A stretch of 64,000 nucleotides of DNA from Archangium lansingense (GCF_026626635.1 NZ_JAPNKA010000001.1:1426001-1490000), one strand, 5' to 3'; positions 18,282 to 27,260 are shown, numbered from the stretch's first letter. Notes: generated from the sequence alone by a model not told the origin. Numbers and translations are program-made.

Positions 18282-18843
18282 CGTGCCAGAGGGTTCGCCG
18301 GTGGTTGTGCTGGCCCGTCCGGGGATTGAGTTCCCTCGCCTCGGTGTGCTCGCCCCAGCCGTCGGGCACGGGGGTGTACAGCAGGGCTGAGTCCTCCCGG
18401 AGCTGCTCGAAGACGCACGTGTCCCAGAGCTCGCTGGTGAGGGCGAGCCAGTTGAACAGGATTTGCACCCCATGCGGGGCGAGCACTGGGTCCATCAGCA
18501 CATCGAGGTGGTCGGCGCTGCCCTCTCCGAGCAGCCGCACCACGCGTGCTCCGTCCTCCTCGCGGATGGCGAGCGGCGCGAGCCCCACCAGCCGGCCCTC
18601 GCTGCGCAGGGTCACCACCCAGGGAGGCCGCGGCGAGAAGGTGGTGCCGACGCTTCGGTACCAGGGCAGCAGCCACTCGGGCCGTTGGAAGTTGGTGGCC
18701 GTGGGGCAGCGGGTCCATAACCAGCGCCACTCGCCCTGGAGCTGCTCCAGGCCTCGCAGGGTGACCACTTCCTCCACCTCGAGCGGAGCGGGAGCCCGGA
18801 CTGTCCGGAGCCGCGGCGCTCCGAAATCGGTGATCAATGCCAT
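18262..18843 (-). CDS. CelD/BcsL-type GNAT acetyltransferase, N-terminal part only
   Basis: 193 residues. The segment LEQLQGEWRWLWTRCPTATNFQRPEWLLPWYRSV and the following APLAIREEDGARVVRLLGEGSADHLDVLMDP match the first half of CelD/FemAB-like acyltransferases, which are normally 330-400 residues. The frame ends after HNHRRTLWHGAAREA without the C-terminal GNAT half, and only 31 bp separate it from the convergent gene, so the gene is probably truncated by deletion. The start (ATG 18843) overlaps the stop of the upstream PIG-L gene by 10 bp, indicating a former two-gene operon for sugar deacetylation and acylation. Confidence 0.65.
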   Translation of the reverse strand: MALITDFGAPRLRTVRAPAPLEVEEVVTLRGLEQLQGEWRWLWTRCPTATNFQRPEWLLPWYRSVGTTFSPRPPWVVTLRSEGRLVGLAPLAIREEDGARVVRLLGEGSADHLDVLMDPVLAPHGVQILFNWLALTSELWDTCVFEQLREDSALLYTPVPDGWGEHTEARELNPRTGQHNHRRTLWHGAAREA

Positions 18844-19718
18844 GGTGCCTCCGGGAGCTTCAGAGCCTCGAGTGCCTCGCGCGCCAGCTCCCTCCAGCGA
18901 GCACCTGTCATGCGCCAGCCTCGGGACTCGTACGGGAGCGTTCCCTCGTGAGGCGGGCGGGTGAAGTCGTAGCGGGGCGCGGCCCGGTAGCGCTCCTCTC
19001 TTACGGGGAAGGTGTCCAACGTCCGAGTCTGCGAGGCGTAGCACGCGAGCATCCGCCGTTTGGCAGCGCACTCCGCCTCGGTGAAGGTCACCGTGGCCAC
19101 AGGGCGGCCATCCGGGGCGGCGAGGAAGTCGACGATGACGAGTCCCTCTCGGTGGCGACAGTAGGACGCCATCTCCAGCAGCACCGGGGGCGTGCGTCCC
19201 GTCCGGGCCAAGAGCGCCACGGCCGCATGCGAGATGAAGGCGGCGGAGTCGTGGTCTGGATGACCGCCTTCGTAGGCGGGGACGACGAGGAGCGCTGGGC
19301 GGAGCGCCTTGATCAGCGCCACCAGGCACTCGGTGAGCGTGACGAGCTGTTGCGCGGACTCCTGGTCCACCGCACCGAGCGAGAGGAGGTTGTCCCGGGG
19401 GACGCCAGCGAGGGCCAACGCCGCCAGGGACTCCTCCTCGCGGATGCGAGCGTAGGCCTCGCGTGTGGGAGGCGCGTCCAGGGTGCGGAGGGCCGCGTCT
19501 ATCGGGGCTCCATCGGTGACATGGACGACGTGGCAGCCGGGGCTGCGGCGCAGCAGCCACGAGGCGCCCAGCACCTCATCGTCTGGGTGCGCGGCCAAGA
19601 AGAGGAGCGAGCCACGCAAGGCCTGGGGCGGTAGCAGGGGCGCGAGAATGTCTCCGATGGTGCGCCCATCACCTCCCAGATGTTTGTCCTCGGATGCCGA
19701 TTCATCAGGAGGCCGCAT
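18834..19718 (-). CDS. PIG-L family deacetylase
   Basis: Zinc-dependent de-N-acetylase of N-acetyl sugars or related compounds. 294 residues from MRPPDESASE. The zinc motif AAHPDDEVLG (H44, D46/D47) and the third ligand in EGGHPDHDSAAF (H153) are present, as in LmbE/MshB proteins. An AAGGAGG ribosome-binding site precedes ATG 19718. It overlaps the truncated acetyltransferase by 10 bp, so the two were probably a pair acting on a cell-surface sugar or secondary metabolite. Confidence 0.88.
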   Translation of the reverse strand: MRPPDESASEDKHLGGDGRTIGDILAPLLPPQALRGSLLFLAAHPDDEVLGASWLLRRSPGCHVVHVTDGAPIDAALRTLDAPPTREAYARIREEESLAALALAGVPRDNLLSLGAVDQESAQQLVTLTECLVALIKALRPALLVVPAYEGGHPDHDSAAFISHAAVALLARTGRTPPVLLEMASYCRHREGLVIVDFLAAPDGRPVATVTFTEAECAAKRRMLACYASQTRTLDTFPVREERYRAAPRYDFTRPPHEGTLPYESRGWRMTGARWRELAREALEALKLPEAPWH

Positions 19719-19809
19719 GCAAGGGCCTCCTTCCTGGTGCTCTCCCCATCGCCGCCTCCCGTCCGTCCCGTCCCGTCCCCATCCACCCCACCCCACCTCA
19801 TCCCATCTC

Positions 19810-19843
19810 TCCCTCTCCCACCGGGAGAGGGTCAGGGTGAGGG
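19810..19843. repeat. interspersed palindromic repeat, copy 4
   Basis: CCCTCTCCC-ACC-GGGAGAGGG-TC-AGGGTGAGGG, in the same orientation as copy 1. Copy 5 faces it 65 bp away at 19908. Confidence 0.8.
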
Positions 19844-19907
19844 CATCCGTCTCCGTTCTTCCCCTCCGTGTGCACGGGTGGGGGATGCAACCCGGGTAGA
19901 CCCGGTA

Positions 19908-19941
19908 CCCTCACCCCGTCCCTCTCCCGGGGGGAGAGGGG
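19908..19941. repeat. interspersed palindromic repeat, copy 5
   Basis: CCCTCACCCC-GT-CCCTCTCCC-GGGGGGAGAGGGG, in inverted orientation to copy 4. Together they form a doublet like the one at 4500-4578. Confidence 0.8.
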
Positions 19942-19956
19942 ATATTGGGCTCCCGC

Positions 19957-20910
19957 TCATGCCGACTCCTGCAGCGTACTGGGCAGGGTGATGGCTCCAA
20001 CGGCCTCCTCGAGGAGGCGGCGCACCTGGGGCGCGAGTCGCACGCGCGCCAGCCGCCAGCGCTGGTTGGGGCGCAGCCGTCCGAGCGTGTAGACCACCTT
20101 GCGGCGGGTGTGCTCGAGCGGGAAGTAGCGGGCGAAGCCCGAGGCGTTGAGCGAGAAGAAGGAGAGGGCGTCCGCGTCGTTGAGGAGCGTGAGGCTGACG
20201 TCCGCCGCGGGGCGCTCGTGGTGGCCGATGATCCAGCGCACGCGCTCGATGGTGGCCTTGTCCATGCCCACGTCCGCGAGCAGCGTGCACGCCACCTCCG
20301 CGCCGCGGGCGGCATGGGCGTCCTTGAAGGCCTGGTAGTCGTGGGCGTGATGCTCCACGCGCGCATCGGACTCGGAGAGCAGGCGCTCCACATCATGGAA
20401 GAGGGCCGCCGTCTGGAGGGCCACGTCCGCATAGGGGGCGAGCCGCAGCACCCATTGCCAGGTGTCCAGCGCGTGTCGGTAGTCCGCCACGACGAGCGGC
20501 TTGCTCAGGTCATGCAGGGCCAGGTGGCGCGTGAGGATGGCGTCGAAGAGGGGCCCGGTGGAGGCGGCGTTGCGGCGGCCGACGAGGCCCTGGTAGCGGG
20601 TGAGAATCTCCAGGGCGGTGGCGGCGAGCGCCTCGTGCGGGGAGCCGGTGATGTGCAGGGCCAGGTCCTTGTCCGAGAGGCCCCCTCCGGCGGCGGCGAA
20701 GACGCGCTCGTCCCAGTCGATGGGATCGAACCCGGGGGCGCGCCACTCCTGGGCGTTGAGCTGGAGCACGTTCGCGTGCCCATCCAGGGTGAGCGGCCAC
20801 ACGGTGATGGTGGGGAACTCTTCGGCCAGCAGGACAAAGGCCCCCGAGGGCGCCGGTGTCGCGTCTTCAGCCCGAAGGTCGGTTTCGGACAGCAGCAGCT
20901 GTCGGATCAT
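19957..20910 (-). CDS. HD-like / DUF4202-like protein
   Basis: 317 residues from MIRQLLLSETDLRAED. The C-terminal ~170 residues are helical and carry HD-domain-like features: VALQTAALFHDVERLLSE, VEHHAHDYQAF, RWIIGHHERPA and LLNDADALSFF, i.e. the H...HD...H...D pattern of metal-dependent phosphohydrolases, with similarity to the DUF4202 proteins. The N-terminal ~120 residues look like a separate alpha/beta domain with no known motif. The upstream extension of the frame is arginine/proline-rich and was rejected. Function unknown; hydrolysis of a nucleotide or phosphate ester is inferred. Confidence 0.6.
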   Translation of the reverse strand: MIRQLLLSETDLRAEDATPAPSGAFVLLAEEFPTITVWPLTLDGHANVLQLNAQEWRAPGFDPIDWDERVFAAAGGGLSDKDLALHITGSPHEALAATALEILTRYQGLVGRRNAASTGPLFDAILTRHLALHDLSKPLVVADYRHALDTWQWVLRLAPYADVALQTAALFHDVERLLSESDARVEHHAHDYQAFKDAHAARGAEVACTLLADVGMDKATIERVRWIIGHHERPAADVSLTLLNDADALSFFSLNASGFARYFPLEHTRRKVVYTLGRLRPNQRWRLARVRLAPQVRRLLEEAVGAITLPSTLQESA

Positions 20911-21107
20911 CGCGTCTCCCGCGGGTGGCCCGCACGTGAGGACGCGGCAAATTGCTGTCGCCGTGCTGGAAAGACCAGGGCCCGATGTATGGGCGCGTAG
21001 GCCAATGCCCCGGCGGACATGCCCCACGTGTGCCAGTGCACGGTGCCAGTGGGGGCGCCCGTGCGCTGGCGCACAACCAGGTGGAGTCCACCCGGGAGAC
21101 GGTTGGC

Positions 21108-21350
21108 CTACGGGCGGCCGTTATCGGCCGGCTGGTCGAAAGCGTACTGCTCCGCGCGCGGCGCGGCGTCGTTGTGGAACAATGGGCACTTCTGGCAGGT
21201 GAAGCCTTCCCAGTCCTCACGCACGGCCGAGTCGATGCACATCGCGTAGTAGCGGCAGTGGACGTTGCGGTAGTCCTCGACGCGGTGATGCTCTGCCCAC
21301 ATGGGCAGGCGGAGCTCGGTAGGATTGGGCTTGGGTTGCGAACAGGCCAT
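21108..21350 (-). CDS. small cysteine-rich protein, possible zinc binder
   Basis: 80 residues from MACSQPKPNPTEL, chosen over a longer frame because a clear AGAAAGGAG lies 10 bp before ATG 21350. Four cysteines are arranged CRYYAMC...CQKC near the middle, suggesting a zinc site. It begins with a Met-Ala-Cys that is not a lipobox. No family recognised; soluble and probably cytoplasmic. Confidence 0.6.
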   Translation of the reverse strand: MACSQPKPNPTELRLPMWAEHHRVEDYRNVHCRYYAMCIDSAVREDWEGFTCQKCPLFHNDAAPRAEQYAFDQPADNGRP

Positions 21351-21583
21351 GTCGCTGAAACTCCTTTCTAAAGTCTGTGGGCCCCCCTCGGGATTCTTCA
21401 TACCCGCTGGTGCGTCGCGTCATTCCCGAGCCGAGGGGGGTGAGGCGAAGCCCCTCGTTCGCACAACAGGCGAGGGAGCGGGCGCTCCGTAGCGGGTTTG
21501 TCACGCAGCCGTTGCCGGGAGCCTGCCCGGCTGGTGGTTGGACCCTCAATCAGCGCTTCATCCGGGTGGCGCTTTCCCCGAGA

Positions 21584-23401
21584 ATGCCCCCCGTGCGTTC
21601 CCTGCTCGCCCCCCCCTCGTCTGCCCTGGCCCGCCGGCTGGGGATGATCGTCCTCACCGTCTTCACCCTGGTTGCGGCCGCCGGCTGTTCGCCCTTCGCC
21701 CGCGCCCTCAAGGAGGGGGACGACTTCTCCGCCCAGCAGAAGTGGGCCGAGGCGGAGGCCGCCTACCTGCGAGCCCTCGACGCGGAGCCCAGGGATGCGG
21801 AGGCGACGGCGAAGCTGCTCAAGCTGCGCCAGCAGTGGAGCGGGGTGGTTCTCGAGGAGGCCAAGGCGAAGCACACCGGGGGTGACCTGGCCGGTGCCAC
21901 GCCACTGCTGGTGCGCGCGCTGCAACTGGACCCTGAGAATGGCGATGCGCGGGCGCTGCTGGCCCAGACGCTGGACGCTCGGGTCGCGGCGGCGCAGAAG
22001 GCGCTGCAGGAGGAGCGGCTGCAGGACGCCCGGGCCGAGTTCGACGCGGTGCTCGCGGTGGACGAGGGGCACGCGGCGGCGCGCAAGGGCGTGACGGCGG
22101 TGCAGGTGGCGTTCGCGCGCCGGTGGTTCAACACCGCGCAGCGGCTGGAGGAGGAGGGGAAGCTGGGCAACGCGCTGCTGGCGTACGTGCGCGCCAACCA
22201 GGAGAAGGTGGGCGCCACGCCGGCCCTGGAGCGCGCCGAGGTGGTGCGTCGCAAGCTGCAGGACGAGGTGGCCTTCCTGGTGGTGACGGGGCCCGCGGAG
22301 GACAAGGCGGAGGCGCCGGACGTGGCGCAGCGGCTGTCGCCCGGGCGGCTGTCGGCGCTGCTGCCGCAGGAGGTGCCCATCCGCGTCATCACCACCGAGG
22401 CGCCGAAGGACCACGAGGGGGTGCGCCTGGGGCTGTCGGTGGAGCGGGTGATGCCGGTGAAGTCGGTGGAGCAGGCGCAGAAGTCGCAGCGCTACATGGT
22501 GACGAACAAGGCCGTGCCCAACCCGCGCCGGCTGCAGACGGAGTCGGCGCTGTTGGAGCAGGAGCGCAAGCTGGAGGACGTGGAGCGCAAGCTGTCGGGC
22601 GTGCTGCGCGACTACCTGCGCAAGCAGGACGAGCTGGCCCAGGCGCGCGAGGTGGCCAGCCGCTGTCGCTCGCGTGAGCGCCAGGCGTGCAGCACCGCGC
22701 TGGCCGAGTGCGTGCGGGCCTTTGGCCAGTCCAAGCCCGGCGAGGTGCCCAAGGAGTGCAGCCCCTCACGCTGCAACCCCCAGTGCGAGCAGGAGGAGGG
22801 TGCACTGTCGCAGCGGGCCTCGGCGGGGCAGGAGCTGGAGCGCCGGCTGGAGTCGGCGCAGGAGAACGCCGAGGCGCAGCGGCGCGAGGTGCAGCGCGGC
22901 CGGGATGCCTACTACCGCGAGCCCCTCACGGTGGACGAGCCCGTCTACGCCGACTACCCGTATGACGTAGAGCTGCACCGGCTGTCGATTACCGCGAGCG
23001 TCACGGAGCGGCTGATGGCGCTGTCCAAGGACGCGGCGGCGTCCTCACCGCACAGCGAGGATTACGCGGCGATGCACGAGGACGCGGCCAACAAGGCCTA
23101 CGACAAGGTGGGCGTGCTGGCGGACCCGGTGCAACTGCGCACCGAGGCGGAGCTGCGGGTGGAGGCGGGTGACAAGGCCATGGCGGCCATTGCCACGCGG
23201 GTGATGGAGCACTTCGACGTGTACCGCCAGCGCCGCGTGGAGGATGCGCGCCGGGGCATGGTGCGCCCCAGCGCCGAGGACGTGGTGGAGACGGCGGTGC
23301 GCGCGCTGCTGCTCACCGCGGACCAGCCCCCCCAGGACATCCTCCAGCCGCTGGCCAAGGCGCGCGGCCTCACGAATCCCGAGGCCATCTTCGGCCGCTG
23401 A
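21584..23401 (+). CDS. TPR-containing lipoprotein
   Basis: 605 residues with a lipoprotein signal (VFTLVAAAGC, lipidated C35). Tetratricopeptide-like helical repeats run through about 40-170 (QQKWAEAEAAYLRALDAEPRDAEA, GGDLAGATPLLVRALQLDPENGDA, RLQDARAEFDAVLAVDEGHAAA). A long coiled-coil (about 330-460) encloses a cysteine-rich insert (CRSRERQACSTALAEC...CSPSRCNPQC). The rest is helical with no catalytic motif. Likely an envelope scaffold. ATG 21584 was picked because it directly precedes the signal; the frame runs ~200 bp further upstream but without protein-like sequence. Confidence 0.78.
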   Translation: MPPVRSLLAPPSSALARRLGMIVLTVFTLVAAAGCSPFARALKEGDDFSAQQKWAEAEAAYLRALDAEPRDAEATAKLLKLRQQWSGVVLEEAKAKHTGGDLAGATPLLVRALQLDPENGDARALLAQTLDARVAAAQKALQEERLQDARAEFDAVLAVDEGHAAARKGVTAVQVAFARRWFNTAQRLEEEGKLGNALLAYVRANQEKVGATPALERAEVVRRKLQDEVAFLVVTGPAEDKAEAPDVAQRLSPGRLSALLPQEVPIRVITTEAPKDHEGVRLGLSVERVMPVKSVEQAQKSQRYMVTNKAVPNPRRLQTESALLEQERKLEDVERKLSGVLRDYLRKQDELAQAREVASRCRSRERQACSTALAECVRAFGQSKPGEVPKECSPSRCNPQCEQEEGALSQRASAGQELERRLESAQENAEAQRREVQRGRDAYYREPLTVDEPVYADYPYDVELHRLSITASVTERLMALSKDAAASSPHSEDYAAMHEDAANKAYDKVGVLADPVQLRTEAELRVEAGDKAMAAIATRVMEHFDVYRQRRVEDARRGMVRPSAEDVVETAVRALLLTADQPPQDILQPLAKARGLTNPEAIFGR

Positions 23402-23428
23402 GGCGCGCGCGACGGGCCGGGCGGGGCT

Positions 23429-24172
23429 TCAGCAGGCCACCGCCTCGTGCGGAGTCCACAGCGCGGCCTCGGCCGACTGCAGGCAGTCCCCGAGGAAGCG
23501 CAGGTAGATGTCGAGCGCCTCGGCGCCGGTCTCCGCGAGCGTCCGGGCGTTCTCCGGCATCAGCTGCAGCAACTCCTCCATCATCCGAGAGTTGGGGCTC
23601 CCCACGTCCAGCTGTACGTGCTGCTTGAGGAAGCTGAGCCCCTCCAGCGTCTCCCGGCCGAGCACCCGCGCCACGTTGGACAGCAGGTGCGGCCCCAGCA
23701 CCAGGGACAGGTTGGCGATCTCGAACTCGATGGCGATCTGCGCCGCTGGCATCTCACCGGCGATGGTGCGCTCGTGGAGCTGCCGGTAGGCCCGCATCGC
23801 GTCGGTGGGGTACTGCGCCAGCAGCCGCTCCGTGTGGAGCATGGCCCGGCGCCGGATGTTCCACCGGCGCACCAGCATCCGCACATCGTCCATCATCATC
23901 TGGTGGTGGCCGGCCTCGTGCTTGGAGTGCAGGAGCAGGCCTTTGCCAATGTTGTCCAGGCCCAGGGAAAGGCAGCGCTGGCCTGCCCGGCGGATCCACC
24001 CTTCCACGGGCTCGGTCATGTACACACCGAACGAGTGGTACTGGATGAAGAAACGCTCGAGGACCATCGGCTCGATTGCGGGGTCCACCAGCCTGCGCAT
24101 CACCGGGTCCGTCGAGATGCGGGCGCGGGCGGGCAGGACGTAGGGCTCATACAGCTCTTTGACCAGACTCAT
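23429..24172 (-). CDS. heme-oxygenase-like (HDO/TenA-type) iron-containing redox protein
   Basis: 247 residues, all helical. Candidate metal ligands fit the heme-oxygenase-like diiron pattern: HSKHEAGHHQMMMDD (about 83-97), IAIEFEIANLSL (about 147-158) and FLKQHVQLDVG (about 188-198), i.e. E...H...D/E and a second E...H. Relatives include UndA, SznF and other enzymes of amino- or fatty-acid-derived metabolite formation, as well as proteins of unknown role. It starts 58 bp upstream of the end of the PilZ gene on the same strand and may be co-transcribed with it. The substrate cannot be predicted. Confidence 0.7.
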   Translation of the reverse strand: MSLVKELYEPYVLPARARISTDPVMRRLVDPAIEPMVLERFFIQYHSFGVYMTEPVEGWIRRAGQRCLSLGLDNIGKGLLLHSKHEAGHHQMMMDDVRMLVRRWNIRRRAMLHTERLLAQYPTDAMRAYRQLHERTIAGEMPAAQIAIEFEIANLSLVLGPHLLSNVARVLGRETLEGLSFLKQHVQLDVGSPNSRMMEELLQLMPENARTLAETGAEALDIYLRFLGDCLQSAEAALWTPHEAVAC

Positions 24173-24230
24173 GGCGACGACTCCTTCGGTACGGCTCTTC
24201 TGCGGTACGACGCTTCTGCACGACGGCTCA

Positions 24231-26330
24231 TCAGGTGGTGGGAGTCGTAGGGGTGAGGCGGCCCACGGTCGCCTCGCTCACGTACTCCAGGAAATCGGGC
24301 AGCATCCGGGCGGAGAGCACCCAGAGGCAGGGCTTCGCGCCGGGCTCGTCATGCAGCCGGGCGGCGGCGGTGTAGCTGTCGTCCTCGTCCTCACGCAGGA
24401 AGACGAAGGCGCTGCGGCCCCGTCGCGCGTACCACTCGCGGGCCGCATCCAGCAGCGCCACGTAGGCGTCCGGGCCCTCGAGGGCGAGTGGGAACAGGCG
24501 CGCGGTGTCCAGCAGGCGGAAGAGGTTGGTGCCGGGCTGTCCCAGCTCGAGGATGATGGCGGCCACCGCCACGCCGTCGCGACGCGCCACCAACACCTGG
24601 CGCTCGCGCTCCAGCCCGGCCTCGTGCCACGTCTCCATCGTGTGCCGCAGATCCATCCGCTCACGCGACAAGTCCAGCGCGTCCACGTAGCAGGCGGGGC
24701 GGGTGCGGGCGATCTCCTCCGCCAGCTGCGTCTTCTCCTCGGGGCGGGCTGGGCCGAGCTCGAACCCGTTGTCGGGCAGCCCGCTGGGCTCGTCGCAGCT
24801 CACGTGCATCAGGCGCACGGGCATGGCGAGGGCCTCGCCGCTGGCCTCGTGCTCCCTCGCGTAGGCGTGGTGGACGCGCTCCATGAGGGGGACGGTGGAC
24901 TCGGTGTAGGCGATGAGCCAGCGGAAGTGGGGATCGCTCTGGGCGTGCTCCAGCGTGCGCACGTGGACGTCGCGCAGAATCTGTCCGGGCGGCATGTCCA
25001 CCGCGGGCTTGCCGGGGCGCTTGGCCAGCTGGTGCACCAGCCAGGAATGGCGGTAGGGCCTCACCGAGGATAGCGTGGCCTCCAGGCCTCGCTCCGAGGG
25101 CCACACCGTCTGGCAGAAGAGCCGGGGCAGGCGCGCCGCATGGCGGCCTGTCTCCAGGAAGCTGGCGCGCAGCTCCTCGAAGTGCTCCGTCGTCTTGCCG
25201 GCCAGGTTGAAATAGCCCGAGTCCACCAGGAGCTCCCACAGCGGCTCCAGCACCTGCTCCGCGCCGCGCGTGGAAGGGCAGAGCGCTTGGGAGACGAGCT
25301 GCACCCAGCGCGCCTCGTCCACCGGCGTGCGCGGGACGACCTGGAGGCCGAACACCTGCTGCCCCTCCTGGGGCTTGCCGCCCACGTAGCGGACCTCCCC
25401 CCGCAGGAGGATGGACTCGCCGTCCGTGCCCCGTACCTCGATGGGCTGGAGCAGCAGCCCTGGGAACATGAGATCCTCGGGCGTGCCGCGCAGGCAGAGG
25501 CCGGTGAAGGACAGGTCCACCACCTCGCGCTCGAGCATGCCCAGCTCGCCCCACAGCGGGTGGTGGAAGTGGGCCGTCATGCCAGCGGGGGCGGGCACGC
25601 GCCGATGCGAGCGGTGGCGCACCTTCCACAGCCGCCGCGGCAGGGGCGTCACCATCCGGCCGCCCCGCGTCTCCAGCGCCGGCACGCGCAGGCGGTAGGC
25701 CGTGTTGTGGCCCACCACCTCGATGTCATAGGGCGCCGTGCCCCAGTTCGCGTCCGGCTCCTCCAGGCGCCAGTGCAGCTGCGAGGACGCCACGTCGAAG
25801 TACTCCAGCGACACGCGCAGCGTCCGGCCGAGCTGCCGCAGCAGGCCCTCGTGCTTCATGACGCACACGGACTTGAGGATGGAGCGGATGCGCTCGGGCT
25901 CGACGAAGGCTTCCTCGATGGGCTGGGGCGACACGGCGGGCAGCGCGCGTCCCTCGCGGGCCGCCGCGTCCAGCAGGGAGAGGATCTGCCGGCCCTGCTC
26001 CTGCGTCACCCCCACCAGCTGGATGCCAATGGGCGCGTCGTACCGGCGCGGATCGCTCCAGAACAGCTCCCCGCGCAGCGGACCAATGGTGCGGCCGTTG
26101 TCGTCCAGCAGCAGCTGCAGCGTGCGGTCTCGTGGAGGCAGCTCGGCTCCGGGCTCGGGGAGGGCCCACACCACGGTGGGGCTCAGCCGCGTCACCCGGC
26201 TGCTGCTGATGCCGGGCTGCGACAGGATGAGGTTGATGCCTTTCTCCGGACCCTCGGAGTGCAGCGAGTAGCCTGAGTAACTCCCGGCGATAAGGGCCGG
26301 CCCGCCCGATGTCTCGATGTCTCCACGCAT
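24231..26330 (-). CDS. PilZ-domain protein with C-terminal acyltransferase-like region
   Basis: 699 residues, soluble. A c-di-GMP-binding PilZ domain lies at about 235-345: RxxxR at 240-244 (RSHRR) and DxSxxG at 272-277 (DLSFTG). An N-terminal region (40-125) has a PilZ-like fold pattern but lacks the RxxxR arginines, so it may be a degenerate copy. From ~345 the helical and alpha/beta C-terminal part (HFRWLIAYTESTVPLMERVHHAYAREH; VLVARRDGVAVAAIILELG) resembles GNAT-like acyltransferases. A strong GGAGGAGGAG precedes the ATG. Likely a c-di-GMP-controlled modifying enzyme or regulator of motility or exopolysaccharide, inferred from the PilZ domain only. Confidence 0.78.
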   Translation of the reverse strand: MRGDIETSGGPALIAGSYSGYSLHSEGPEKGINLILSQPGISSSRVTRLSPTVVWALPEPGAELPPRDRTLQLLLDDNGRTIGPLRGELFWSDPRRYDAPIGIQLVGVTQEQGRQILSLLDAAAREGRALPAVSPQPIEEAFVEPERIRSILKSVCVMKHEGLLRQLGRTLRVSLEYFDVASSQLHWRLEEPDANWGTAPYDIEVVGHNTAYRLRVPALETRGGRMVTPLPRRLWKVRHRSHRRVPAPAGMTAHFHHPLWGELGMLEREVVDLSFTGLCLRGTPEDLMFPGLLLQPIEVRGTDGESILLRGEVRYVGGKPQEGQQVFGLQVVPRTPVDEARWVQLVSQALCPSTRGAEQVLEPLWELLVDSGYFNLAGKTTEHFEELRASFLETGRHAARLPRLFCQTVWPSERGLEATLSSVRPYRHSWLVHQLAKRPGKPAVDMPPGQILRDVHVRTLEHAQSDPHFRWLIAYTESTVPLMERVHHAYAREHEASGEALAMPVRLMHVSCDEPSGLPDNGFELGPARPEEKTQLAEEIARTRPACYVDALDLSRERMDLRHTMETWHEAGLERERQVLVARRDGVAVAAIILELGQPGTNLFRLLDTARLFPLALEGPDAYVALLDAAREWYARRGRSAFVFLREDEDDSYTAAARLHDEPGAKPCLWVLSARMLPDFLEYVSEATVGRLTPTTPTT

Positions 26331-26924
26331 GATGTGGCTCCTCCTCCCTTGTCGGGATGGCGGCTGCTGGCGCCGCCTCGCCGTGGTCGTGCTTTTCCAC
26401 GACGAGGGTAATCCCTTGCATGAAAAGAGAACGCCCGACCCCCCATTTCGTCAAGGCGGACAGTGCCATTCTTTGCTCATGCGGTTCTCGTGGGTCCGCG
26501 GTACTGGAAAAGTCCGTTCCTCCGGGTCGAGACCCTGGAACCCCGCTTTATCTCAGGGAAAACGGCTCCCGCGTAGAGTCGGGCAAACAATGACTTGCAG
26601 GGCGCGCGTGGAGCGTTGTCAGGCTTTTGCTGGGCTGGCGGTTCTGCAGCCTCGCCGTAGCCGTGCCCCGGTGGTGTGAGGCCATGGCCAAAAGGTGAAA
26701 GGGATTGCTGGGAATGGCGGGAATGCGCGGACGCGGCCCTGGGAGGCGGTGTCGGCGGGTGGGCAGCGGACGGTCCCGAGCTGGCGCAGGATGTGCGCAG
26801 GAGGACGGAGTCGAGGTCCAACCTCCCGCCGAGAAGTGGGGGCTCTCGGGCTTTCTGGGGCTTTGGGGTCTCCTCCCCATGGACGTTCGCGGCGGGAACG
26901 GCGAGGCTGCGCTCGGGAGAACCC
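26331..26924. other. divergent intergenic region without a convincing gene
   Basis: 594 bp between the PilZ gene (leftward) and the TerB-like gene (rightward). Open frames here have no ribosome-binding site and are rich in Arg/Pro/Ser, so they are not called. It must hold the two divergent promoters. The only structure seen is a nested inverted repeat at 26516-26541 (GTTCC...GGAAC enclosing GGGTC-GA-GACCC). The part at 26380-26600 is less GC-rich than the coding neighbourhood, as promoters here tend to be. Confidence 0.5.
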
Positions 26925-27260
26925 ATGGCGAGACCCACCCCCGAGGATCACTTCAATATCGAGGTGCTCAAGTTGATGCTCCAACTGGCTTGGAGCGATG
27001 GTCAGATCGACGTGCAGGAGGTGGGGACCATTCTCGGTGCGGCGCACAGTTGGGGCGTGCCCGAGCTGGAGATCGCCACCCTCAAGAAGGCGCTGGAGGG
27101 CAGTGCTCCACCGCCGGCGCCCGACCTGGCGCTGCTGCGCGACCGGCCGGACGAGGTCTTCGAGGCGGCTCGCGCGCTCATCGCGAGCGACGGCAGGTTG
27201 CAGGCCGCCGAGGCGGAGATGCTCGAGGAGCTGCGCGTCATCCTGAGTCCCGGGCGCTGA
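26925..27260 (+). CDS. TerB-like helical protein
   Basis: 111 residues, all helical. It has the TerB-type alternation with acidic ends: HFNIEVLKLMLQLAWSDGQIDVQEVGTILGAA and ARALIASDGRLQAAEAEMLEELRVIL; the two ASDG/WSDG turns mark the duplicated helical units. TerB family proteins bind metal at the acidic turns and occur in tellurite-resistance and stress systems; none of those partners is nearby. It is followed by the DUF2378 gene 15 bp downstream, so the two form an operon. Confidence 0.65.
   Translation: MARPTPEDHFNIEVLKLMLQLAWSDGQIDVQEVGTILGAAHSWGVPELEIATLKKALEGSAPPPAPDLALLRDRPDEVFEAARALIASDGRLQAAEAEMLEELRVILSPGR

Noticed and set aside
26477..26938. A 153-codon minus-strand frame in the 26.3-26.9 kb gap
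   Set aside because: Composition (Pro/Ser/Arg) and lack of a ribosome-binding site are not those of a gene.
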